From Alphaproteobacteria bacterium (GTDB lineage Bacteria > Pseudomonadota > Alphaproteobacteria > Ferrovibrionales > Ferrovibrionaceae), in assembly GCA_026126165.1 (NCBI GenBank), contig JAHCJR010000030.1:1-33314 (forward strand): a DNA stretch of 33,314 nt, read 5' to 3'. The notes under the pieces were generated by a model that did not search any database, was not told where the DNA came from, and was given only the letters and a program-made list of their open reading frames with translations. Positions 7,252 to 13,781 of this stretch are shown here, piece by piece. The translations under genes and the position numbers were made by a program. Each line of letters starts with the position of its first letter. Position 1 is the first letter of the stretch.

Positions 7252-8838
7252 ATGGCGGGTCTCGATCGGCTGCTGGAGCTGGCAAAGGGGCGCGGGGGGA
7301 GGATCGCGGTCCGCGATGGGACGCGAAGCCTGAGTTATGGTGAACTGGCCGCGAGCAGTGCCCGGTTGGCAGGCGCCTTGGCCGGACTGGGCCTGCGCCG
7401 CGGCGATCGGGTTGCGTTCTGGTTGCCCAATTGCGCTGCCTATCTGCAGCTCTTCTTTGCCTGTGCGCGCCTGGGTGTAATCGCGGTCGCGGTGAATACC
7501 CGATTCCGCTCCGCCGAGGTGGGGGACATTATCGGCCGCTCGGGCGCCCGCGCGCTGGTTCTCTGGCCGGGCTTTCATGGCATTCCCTTCGCCGGCATCC
7601 TGGAAGGGATCGACCCGGCGGCACTGTCGCGGGTCGAAACGATCATCGTCCATTCGGACCCGGGCGAAACGCCGCCGGCCAGCCTGCCGCTGCGAGGCGC
7701 GCGCCTGGTGGGTTTCGAGGAGATGCTGGGCGCGGCGCCGCTGGCGGGCGATGGCGGTCGCGAGGACGGCGCGGCGATCTTCACCACCTCCGGCACGACG
7801 AAGGCGCCGAAGTTCGTGCTGCATCGCCAGCGCAGCCTGATCGACCATGCGGCGGAGGTAGCGCCGGCGTTCGGTTACGACCAGCCGGGCGAGCGCGTGC
7901 TGCAGGCCATTCCCTTCTGCGGCGTGTTCGGCTTCGCGCAGGCCCTCGGCGCCCTGCATGGCGGTGCCGAACTCGATCTGCTCGCCGTCTTCGATGAGGC
8001 CTTGGCGCTGGAGAAGCTCGCGCGCGGCGGCATCACGCAATTCAACGGCGCCGACGACATGGCGATGCGCCTGCTTGGCGCGGCGCGGGGCGCGCGGCCC
8101 TTTCCCGCGCTGCGCTTCGCCGGCTTTGCCGCCTTCGCCCACGATCCCGCCGTCGTGGTGGCGGCGGGCGATGCCAGGGGCATGCGCCTGCTCGGTCTCT
8201 ATGGCATGAGCGAGGTGCAGGCGCTCTATGCCCGCCAGTCGGAGAGCGCGCCGGCGGAGGAGCGGGCCAAGGCCGGCGGCCGGCCGGTCGCGGCTTCGGC
8301 GCGCGCGCGGGTGCGCGATCCGGACAGCGGCGAGATCCTCCCCGCGGGCCAGGCGGGGGAACTGGAACTCAAGGGGCCGAGCGTGATGGCGGAATATTTC
8401 GGCGATGCGGCGGCGACCAGGGCGGCCTTCACCGCCGATGGCTACCTGAAGACCGGCGACCTCGCGCGGATGGAGCCGGACGGGCGTTTCACCTTCCTCA
8501 CCCGCATGGGCGACGTGATGCGCCTTGGCGGCTTTCTGGTCAGCCCGGCGGAGATCGAGGCCGAGATCGCCGGCCAGCCGGGCATCGCGGCGGCGCAGGT
8601 GGTGGCGGCCGCCACCTCGGCCGGGCCGCGCGCGGTCGCCTTCGTGCTGCTCGACCCGGGCGCGCGGCTCGACGAGGCCGCTCTGCAGGCCCATTGCCGC
8701 GTCCGCCTCGCCGCTTTCAAGATTCCGGCGCGGGTCATCGCGCTCGATGCCTTCCCCGTCACCGAAAGCGCCAACGGGGTGAAGATCCAGCGCGCACGGC
8801 TGCGACAGATGGCGGAAGCGGCGCTGGCGGCGGGCTGA
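7252..8838 (+). CDS. AMP-forming acyl-CoA synthetase / ligase
   Basis: A 528-aa member of the adenylate-forming superfamily. The P-loop TTSGTTKAPK is at 178-187, the YGMSE motif near 319-323, the hinge GDLARMEPDGRF follows, and the C-terminal catalytic lysine lies in ANGVKIQ near 508-514. It should activate a carboxylic acid with ATP and transfer it to CoA; the acid cannot be named. The usual glycine after TSGTT is lysine here. The ATG at 7252 is favoured by GGAGGGG 8 bp upstream. A TTG start at 7180 in the same frame would add 24 residues that do not look like the family. It converges with the mercury genes. Confidence 0.9.
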   Translation: MAGLDRLLELAKGRGGRIAVRDGTRSLSYGELAASSARLAGALAGLGLRRGDRVAFWLPNCAAYLQLFFACARLGVIAVAVNTRFRSAEVGDIIGRSGARALVLWPGFHGIPFAGILEGIDPAALSRVETIIVHSDPGETPPASLPLRGARLVGFEEMLGAAPLAGDGGREDGAAIFTTSGTTKAPKFVLHRQRSLIDHAAEVAPAFGYDQPGERVLQAIPFCGVFGFAQALGALHGGAELDLLAVFDEALALEKLARGGITQFNGADDMAMRLLGAARGARPFPALRFAGFAAFAHDPAVVVAAGDARGMRLLGLYGMSEVQALYARQSESAPAEERAKAGGRPVAASARARVRDPDSGEILPAGQAGELELKGPSVMAEYFGDAAATRAAFTADGYLKTGDLARMEPDGRFTFLTRMGDVMRLGGFLVSPAEIEAEIAGQPGIAAAQVVAAATSAGPRAVAFVLLDPGARLDEAALQAHCRVRLAAFKIPARVIALDAFPVTESANGVKIQRARLRQMAEAALAAG

Positions 8839-9036
8839 TCAGCAGGAGCAGGCCGTGGCTTCCGCTTCCTTCGGCGGGCAGGGCCGCTCGCCATAGGAGC
8901 AGAAGACGCAGCAATCCCCCGCGCGCGGTTTCAGCAGGCCGCCGCATCCGGCGCATTCGAAGAAATAGATGCAGGCATCGGCCGGCGTCTCCGCTTCCTG
9001 TCCATGGCCGCAGAGCGGACAGGCGAGCCGCGCCAT
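8839..9036 (-). CDS. GDCCVxC-domain cysteine-rich small protein
   Basis: A 65-aa protein with eleven cysteines: a CPLC pair (6, 9), C22, a CAGC pair (28, 31), the diagnostic GDCCVFC at 40-46, C53, and a C-terminal CSC. GDCCVxC proteins, some of which carry selenocysteine in place of a cysteine, are repeatedly encoded beside mercury transport genes and are assumed to bind Hg(II) or similar soft metals, though no mechanism is settled. Here it follows merT by 10 bp on the same strand, so the two probably form one operon. Its stop abuts the stop of the acyl-CoA ligase gene. Confidence 0.85.
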   Translation of the reverse strand: MARLACPLCGHGQEAETPADACIYFFECAGCGGLLKPRAGDCCVFCSYGERPCPPKEAEATACSC

Positions 9037-9046
9037 CCGCGCGCCG

Positions 9047-9427
9047 TCAGATGGCGGCGACATAGGGAAAGGTCCAGGCGGCAAAGGTAACGATGGCGGC
9101 CTTGATCAGCAGTAGCCGGGTCAGCCAGCGCGAGAGCGGGGCCCCGCAGGCCGCGCCCGGCGCGCAGGCCGCCGGCCGGCGGAAGGCGAGGAAGAAGCCG
9201 GCGGCGAGCAGGAGCAGCGTTCCGGCAAGGATCGGCGTCTCGTAGGCGGCGAAACTGGGCAGGGCGCCGAGCCAGGCGCCGCCAAGCCCCAGCGCACCAA
9301 GGCCGAGCGGCAGCAGGCAGCAGGTGGAGAGCAGGAGGGCTCCGCCGAGACCGGCCAGGGCGAAGACGCCACCGCCCCGGGGGCCGAGGCGGTGGACGTC
9401 GCGCGCGGCAGGCTGTTGTACAAGCAT
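9047..9427 (-). CDS. merT: mercuric ion transport protein MerT
   Basis: A 126-aa membrane protein with three hydrophobic segments. The vicinal cysteine pair C36-C37 lies in the first (STCCLLP), and a second pair C88 and C94, five residues apart, lies in the loop after the second segment. This is the cysteine layout of MerT, which carries Hg(II) across the inner membrane. It is a little longer than the usual 116 residues at the N-terminus. A GAGGGG ribosome binding site precedes the ATG at 9427. MerP and MerA are not encoded nearby, so Hg(II) handed to the cytoplasm would have to be dealt with elsewhere. Confidence 0.88.
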   Translation of the reverse strand: MLVQQPAARDVHRLGPRGGGVFALAGLGGALLLSTCCLLPLGLGALGLGGAWLGALPSFAAYETPILAGTLLLLAAGFFLAFRRPAACAPGAACGAPLSRWLTRLLLIKAAIVTFAAWTFPYVAAI

Positions 9428-9467
9428 CGTTACCCCTCGAGATTGCCCGACTCGCCCCCGCGGTCCT

Positions 9468-9499
9468 AAGATTGCCCCCTGTAGCCGCTACAGGTGCAA
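9468..9499 (-). promoter_or_regulatory. MerR-type operator-promoter for merT
   Basis: In the merT direction TTGCAC (9499-9494) and AATCTT (9473-9468) are 20 bp apart, longer than normal. The gap holds a perfect dyad, CCTGTAG-CCG-CTACAGG, at 9479-9495. An over-long spacer with a dyad is the hallmark of promoters that MerR-family activators untwist. The 20-bp gap and dyad resemble ZntR/CadR-type sites more than the 19-bp classical mer promoter. The divergent merR starts 32 bp beyond. Confidence 0.85.
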
Positions 9500-9531
9500 G
9501 GACAAAGAGCGGGCAGCGAGGGAGGGTCACG

Positions 9532-9933
9532 ATGACGCGGGGCGAACTGGCGCGGGCGGCGTGCTGCAACGCGGAGACGATCCGCTACTATGAGAAATCG
9601 GGCCTGCTGTGCCCGCCTGCACGCTCGGCGCGCGGCCATCGCCGCTATGGACCGGAGGATGTCCGCCGCCTCACCCTGATCCGCCGCTGCCGGGAACTTG
9701 GCTTCCCGCTGCAGGCGATCCCCGATCTGCTGGCCCTGGCGGAGGGCGGCGAGGCGCCGGTCTGCGCCGAGATACAGGAACGGCTGATGGCGCAGGCCTC
9801 CGAGGTGCGCCGGCGCATCGCCGATCTGCGCCGCATCGAGAACGCGATCCGTTCCCTGGCCGGGGATTGCCGGCCTGGCGCCGATGCCTGCGCCGCGCTC
9901 CAGCGCCTGGCTTCCCTCACCCCAACCACTTGA
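9532..9933 (+). CDS. merR: MerR-family metal-responsive regulator
   Basis: A 133-aa protein with an N-terminal winged helix-turn-helix (NAETIRYYEKSGLL at 13-26, RRYGPEDVRRL at 37-47), a dimerisation helix near 79-108 and a metal-binding end. Its cysteines are C78, C113 and C120. The 35-residue gap from C78 to C113 equals that of C82 to C117 in Tn501 MerR, the Hg(II) ligands. The last loop is C-x6-C rather than MerR's C-x8-C. Mercury is the likely inducer given the adjacent merT. GGGAGGG precedes the ATG. The final residues (LTPTT) and stop fall inside an inverted repeat. Confidence 0.9.
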   Translation: MTRGELARAACCNAETIRYYEKSGLLCPPARSARGHRRYGPEDVRRLTLIRRCRELGFPLQAIPDLLALAEGGEAPVCAEIQERLMAQASEVRRRIADLRRIENAIRSLAGDCRPGADACAALQRLASLTPTT

Positions 9934-9966
9934 TCCGCTTCGCGGCTCAAGTGGTTGGGGTGAGGG
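9914..9966. repeat. 20-bp perfect inverted repeat at the merR 3' end
   Basis: Two perfectly complementary 20-bp arms (9914-9933 and 9947-9966) flank a 13-nt centre that forms its own small stem (CCGC/GCGG). The merR stop codon TGA ends the left arm. A second perfect 7-bp hairpin with a CTTC loop follows at 9971-9988. There is no T tract on either side. The pair could terminate merR, or could be a copy of a dispersed palindromic element. No second copy was seen in this window. Confidence 0.8.
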
Positions 9967-10024
9967 TGGTGCCGATGCTTCCATCGGCCGGTGAATCGCA
10001 CTAGCTTGCCGCACGGTCCGCTCC

Positions 10025-10111
10025 GGGGGCATGGCGGAACTGGTAGACGCATCGGACTTAAAATCCGAAGGCCGCGAGGCCGTGCCGGTTCAAGTCCGGC
10101 TGCCCCTACCA
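10025..10111 (+). tRNA. tRNA-Leu (anticodon UAA)
   Basis: A complete 87-nt class II tRNA. The acceptor arm GGGGGCA pairs with TGCCCCT (one G-T pair), the D arm contains AACTGGTAGAC, and the anticodon stem TCGGA/TCCGA holds the loop CTTAAAA with anticodon TAA. A long variable arm follows, then the T arm GCCGGTTCAAGTCCGGC. The discriminator is A and CCA is encoded. It reads UUA, a rare codon in this GC-rich genome. mtnA begins 39 bp downstream on the same strand. Confidence 0.97.
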
Positions 10112-10150
10112 GCGGAGCGGGCAAGACCTGAAGCGGAGCGGGAGCGCGGC

Positions 10151-11266
10151 GTGAAGGTTGGCGGCAGGCATTACCGGAGCATCTGGCGGAACGCGCAGGA
10201 TGGCGGGGTCGAGATCATCGACCAGACGCTGCTGCCGCACCGCTTCGAGCAGCGGCGCCTGGCAAATCTCGCCGATGCGGCAGAGGCGATCCGCGCCATG
10301 CAGGTGCGCGGCGCGCCGCTGATCGGCGCCACCGCCGCCTATGGCCTGGCGCTGGCCATGGCGGCCGATCCCTCGGATGCGGCGCTGGCGGAAGCCTGTC
10401 GCGCGCTGATGGCGACGAGGCCGACCGCGGTCAACCTGCGCTGGGCGATCGAGGATGTGCGAAGGCGGCTCGAACCGCTTGGCCCCGCCGGGCGCGCCGC
10501 GGCCGCCTTTGCCCGCGCCGATGCGATCTGCGAGGAGGACGTGGCGATCAACCGTGCCATCGGCGGCCACGGACTCGGGTTGCTGCGCGATGCGTGGGAG
10601 CGCAAGGGGCGTGCCGCGCCGCTCAACATCCTCACCCATTGCAATGCCGGCTGGCTCGCCACCGTGGATTGGGGCACGGCGCTGGCGCCGATCTATCTCG
10701 CCCATGACGAGGGCATTCCGGTCCATGTCTGGGTCGATGAAACGCGGCCGCGCAACCAGGGTGCGGCCATCACCGCCTTCGAGCTTGGCGCCCATGGCGT
10801 GCCGCATACGGTCATCGTCGACAATGCCGGCGGCCATCTGATGCAGCGCGGCGCGGTCGATCTCTGCATCGTCGGCACCGACCGCACCACGGCTTCGGGC
10901 GATGTCTGCAACAAGATCGGCACCTATCTCAAGGCGCTGGCGGCGCGCGAGAACGGCATCCCCTTCTATGTCGCGCTGCCCTCGCCCACCATCGACTGGC
11001 GCATCGCCGACGGCCTGCGCGACATCCCGATCGAGGAACGCGCGGCAGACGAGGTGAGCCACCTCGCCGGGCGCGCCGACGACGGCGCCATGGTCCGCAT
11101 CCGGCTGCTGCCCGATGGCAGCCGCGCCGCCAATCCCGCCTTCGACGTGACGCCGGCCGCGCTGGTCAGCGCGCTGATCACCGAACGCGGCGTGGCGGAA
11201 GCCTCCCGCGCCGGTCTCGCCACCCTGTTCCCGGACCGGGCGGCGGCGGAGGGAAGTGCCGCATGA
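10151..11266 (+). CDS. mtnA: S-methyl-5-thioribose-1-phosphate isomerase
   Basis: A 371-aa protein of the eIF2B-like sugar-phosphate isomerase family. It shows MQVRGAPLIGATAAYGLAL near 51-69, the catalytic cysteine in THCNAG, the catalytic aspartate in VGTDRTTASGDVCNKIGTYLKAL, and PSPTIDW near the end. It converts methylthioribose-1-phosphate to methylthioribulose-1-phosphate and can also act on 5-deoxyribose-1-phosphate. The GTG at 10151 was chosen because an upstream ATG in frame would read through the tRNA; GGAGCG lies before it. It overlaps the downstream aldolase gene by 4 bp (ATGA), which points to a shared pathway and fixes the operon order. Confidence 0.96.
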   Translation: MKVGGRHYRSIWRNAQDGGVEIIDQTLLPHRFEQRRLANLADAAEAIRAMQVRGAPLIGATAAYGLALAMAADPSDAALAEACRALMATRPTAVNLRWAIEDVRRRLEPLGPAGRAAAAFARADAICEEDVAINRAIGGHGLGLLRDAWERKGRAAPLNILTHCNAGWLATVDWGTALAPIYLAHDEGIPVHVWVDETRPRNQGAAITAFELGAHGVPHTVIVDNAGGHLMQRGAVDLCIVGTDRTTASGDVCNKIGTYLKALAARENGIPFYVALPSPTIDWRIADGLRDIPIEERAADEVSHLAGRADDGAMVRIRLLPDGSRAANPAFDVTPAALVSALITERGVAEASRAGLATLFPDRAAAEGSAA

Positions 11267-11964
11267 GCGCCCTCGCGGCGCTGCGGCGCGAGATGGTGCG
11301 GACCTGCCGCGCCATGAACGCAAGCGGCATCAACCAGGGCACGTCCGGCAATCTTTCCGCGCGGCTCGACGGCGGGCGCTTCCTGATCACGCCGAGCGGG
11401 CTGGCCTACGAGACGATGAAGCCGGCGGACCTGCCGGTCATGGACTTCTCCGGCCGCTGGTGGGGTCCGCGCCGGCCCTCGACCGAATGGCGCTTCCATC
11501 GCGACATCCTGCGCGCCCGGCCCGACGTCATGGCGGTGCTGCATGTCCATTCCCGGCATGCGACCGCGCTCGCCTGTCTCGGCGAAGGCATTCCCGCCTT
11601 CCACTATATGGTGGCGGCGGCAGGCGGGGCCGAGATCGCCTGCGCGCCCTATGCCACTTTCGGTACGCAGGCACTCTCCGACCATGCGCTGGCGGCGCTG
11701 GGCCCGAGGCGCGCCTGCCTGCTCGCCAATCACGGCCTGATCGTGGCCGAGCGCAGCCTCGCGAAAGCGCTGGCACTCGCCATCGAGGTGGAGACCTTGG
11801 CGGCGATGTATCTGCTCGCCCGCCAGGCCGGCCGGCCGAAGCTGCTTTCCCGGCGCGAGATGGCGCGCGTGCTGGAACTCTTCCGCCTTTATGGCACGCC
11901 GGAATTCCCCGACGCGGACCTGCGCCACGAGGGCGCGGGCCTCACGCCGCGTCGTGGAAGATGA
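11263..11964 (+). CDS. class II aldolase, FucA/Ald2 type (5-(methylthio)ribulose-1-phosphate aldolase candidate)
   Basis: A 233-aa class II aldolase/adducin protein. E75, H94, H96 and H157 align with the catalytic glutamate and zinc ligands of L-fuculose-1-phosphate aldolase (E73, H92, H94, H155) at a constant offset of two. FucA-like stretches include PSTEWRFH, FHYMVAAAGG and CAPYATFGT. The sequence is closer to FucA than to the dehydratase MtnB. Coupled to mtnA, it is best read as Ald2 of the DHAP shunt, splitting methylthioribulose-1-phosphate (or 5-deoxyribulose-1-phosphate) into DHAP and an aldehyde. That substrate is inferred from context. Its 3' end overlaps the opposite-strand oxygenase gene by 23 bp. 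Confidence 0.88.
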   Translation: MSALAALRREMVRTCRAMNASGINQGTSGNLSARLDGGRFLITPSGLAYETMKPADLPVMDFSGRWWGPRRPSTEWRFHRDILRARPDVMAVLHVHSRHATALACLGEGIPAFHYMVAAAGGAEIACAPYATFGTQALSDHALAALGPRRACLLANHGLIVAERSLAKALALAIEVETLAAMYLLARQAGRPKLLSRREMARVLELFRLYGTPEFPDADLRHEGAGLTPRRGR

Positions 11965-12670
11965 GACCGAGCGTGTGGCGGATGCCGCTCTCGACCTGGC
12001 TCACGCCATGGCGCATGGTCAGGCGGTGATAGCCGCGCGGGCCTGGCGCCGGTCGCGCATTGACCGCGAAGATCGCGGCGTCGCCCTGGGATAGCGGCAC
12101 CACCTGGGCGCGGGTCTGCATGCGCGGCTTCTGCTCGGTGAGGACCAGCTCGCCGCCGGTGAAATCGATGCCGGGGCGGCTCAGCAGGACCACCACCTGC
12201 ATCGGGAAGTTGAGCGGTCCGTAAAGGTCCTGATGAAGCCGGTTATAGTCGCCGGTACGGTAGCGCAGCATGAGCGGCGTCGGCCGTCGCTGGCCGGCGG
12301 CATGGCAGCGCGCCAGGAAATCGGCGAGGCGCGCGGGATAGCGCGCCGGATCGCCGAGCCGGGCGCTCCATTCGTTGGCGATAGTGGCGAGGCGGGAATA
12401 GAGCAGCAGCCGCAGGCGCGCCACCATGTCGGGCAGGGGGTAGGCGAAGTACTGATACTCGCCCGAGCCGAAACCATGCTTGCGCATGACGATGCGGCTG
12501 CGGAAGACCTCGGGCCGATCGTAGAGCGCGGCGAGCGTCTCGCAGATCGCGGGGTCGAGCAGCCCGCCGATGCGGGCATGCCCGGTCTCGTCGAGATCGG
12601 CGGTGACGCGCGCCCAGTCGAGCGCGCCAAGGCGGCGCGCAATCTCGTCGTGCTGCGTCTGGCCCGTCAT
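11942..12670 (-). CDS. 2OG-Fe(II) oxygenase, Oxygenase-NA family
   Basis: A 242-aa protein. The non-haem iron triad is visible as H146-x-D148 (RLHQDLYG) and H221 (MRHGVS), with R231 positioned to bind 2-oxoglutarate. The segments GGELVLTEQKPRMQTR and RHTLGLIFHD match the family Pfam calls Oxygenase-NA (COG3826), predicted to act oxidatively on damaged or modified nucleic acid. No substrate is proven for it. It starts at the ATG at 12670, overlapping the stop of the upstream transporter gene by 4 bp, so the two are translated together. It is convergent with the aldolase gene. Confidence 0.88.
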   Translation of the reverse strand: MTGQTQHDEIARRLGALDWARVTADLDETGHARIGGLLDPAICETLAALYDRPEVFRSRIVMRKHGFGSGEYQYFAYPLPDMVARLRLLLYSRLATIANEWSARLGDPARYPARLADFLARCHAAGQRRPTPLMLRYRTGDYNRLHQDLYGPLNFPMQVVVLLSRPGIDFTGGELVLTEQKPRMQTRAQVVPLSQGDAAIFAVNARPAPGPRGYHRLTMRHGVSQVESGIRHTLGLIFHDAA

Positions 12671-13590
12671 CGCTGTCCTCCGATCAGCCTGCCGTCGATT
12701 ACCGCGAGGCCCGTTCCGATCAGGGCCATGCCCGCGAAGTGATTGAACGCCAGTCTTTCGTCCAGGAAAAGGGCGCCGAGCAGGATGGCGGTGAGCGGGA
12801 TCAGGAAGGTGACCAGCAGGAGGTTGGTGGCGCCGGCCGCGTTCAGGATGCGGAAATAGAGGATGTAGGCGAGCGCGGTGGAGAGGATGGCGAGGCCGGC
12901 GACCGCGCCGAGGGCGGCGGGGCCGGGGGGCGCCAGGTCCCAGGGCCGGTCGAGGATGAGCGCGAGCGGCAGGATCAGGACGGATGCCGCCAGCACCTGC
13001 CCGGTGGCGGTGACCAGCGGCGGCACTCCCCTGGCATGGAAGCGACGGCCGAAAATGGCGGCGAGGGCATAGCAGAAGGTGCCGAGCAGGATGGCGAGCT
13101 GGCCAAGCAGATTCTCGCCCAGTCCCCGCAGCGCCTCCGGCCCGACCATGGCCGCGACGCCCGCCATGCCGGCGGCCACCCCCAGCAACTTGCGGCGCGT
13201 CAGCTTCTCGTCCCTGGTCAGGACATGGGCGACGAGCACGGTGAAGAGCGGGGCGCCGGCATTGAGGATGGAGGCAAGGCCGCTCGGCACGTGGAGCTGG
13301 CCCCAGACCATGAGGCAGAACGGCGCGGCATTGGCGAGGAAGCCCAGGATGAAGAGGTCGCGCCAGAGCCCGGGCGCGCGCGGCAGGCTGAGCCGCCGCA
13401 GCCGCAGGACGAGCAGCAGCGCCAGCGCGCCGAACAGGACGCGGCCGAGCACGATGGTGAGCGGCGGCAGGTCGCGAAGCGCCACCGCCACGAAGAAAAA
13501 CGAGCCGCCCCACAGGATCGAAAGCAGCCCCAGCATCGTCCATTCGGCGCGGCCCATCGTCTGGCTGATCGCGGCACTGGCTTCCGACAT
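12667..13590 (-). CDS. EamA/DMT-superfamily transporter
   Basis: A 307-aa integral membrane protein with about ten hydrophobic segments and the internal duplication of EamA domains (about 15-145 and 160-295). Typical motifs are ILWGGSFFFVAVAL near the start, NAGAPLFTVLVAHVLTRDEKL and FLIPLTAILLGALFLDERL at the ends of the halves. Members export amino acids, nucleobase derivatives or other metabolites; the substrate cannot be told. The ATG at 13590 was chosen over an upstream start without similarity. It is the first gene of the coupled pair with the oxygenase and is divergent from the CoA-transferase gene. Confidence 0.92.
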   Translation of the reverse strand: MSEASAAISQTMGRAEWTMLGLLSILWGGSFFFVAVALRDLPPLTIVLGRVLFGALALLLVLRLRRLSLPRAPGLWRDLFILGFLANAAPFCLMVWGQLHVPSGLASILNAGAPLFTVLVAHVLTRDEKLTRRKLLGVAAGMAGVAAMVGPEALRGLGENLLGQLAILLGTFCYALAAIFGRRFHARGVPPLVTATGQVLAASVLILPLALILDRPWDLAPPGPAALGAVAGLAILSTALAYILYFRILNAAGATNLLLVTFLIPLTAILLGALFLDERLAFNHFAGMALIGTGLAVIDGRLIGGQR

Positions 13591-13640
13591 TACGCATCCA
13601 TCGTTGCATCGCCTGGCGGCGGAAAGGGCGGGGTGGCATC

Positions 13641-13716
13641 GTCCGACGGCGGGCGGTGTCCGACGTTCCGCATCTTGTCGCCAAAAGCAGTTTCTGTCCC
13701 TTGGCCGCCGTCGGAC
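13641..13716. promoter_or_regulatory. repeated GTCCGACG sites in a divergent promoter region
   Basis: GTCCGACG occurs at 13641 and 13658 in direct orientation, 17 bp apart, and once inverted at 13709-13716. The outer copies extend to a 12-bp inverted repeat, GTCCGACGGCGG (13641-13652) and CCGCCGTCGGAC (13705-13716). They lie between the divergent EamA and CoA-transferase genes, a natural place for a regulator. No binding protein is identified. Confidence 0.45.
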
Positions 13717-13781
13717 TTGCGCGGAGCGGCGGGGCATCCTATCCCTGTCCGCCGCCAGGGCGCGGGAATTCGGGGAAGTGC

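Noticed and set aside
9914..9966. A simple intrinsic terminator for merR
   Set aside because: The stem is unusually long and perfect and has no T tract on either strand, so it is reported as a repeat that may or may not terminate transcription.
10031..10150. An in-frame ATG start for mtnA inside the tRNA
   Set aside because: The first residues (MAELVDASDLKSEGREAVP) are a translation of the tRNA-Leu; the GTG at 10151 has a ribosome binding site and starts the conserved sequence.
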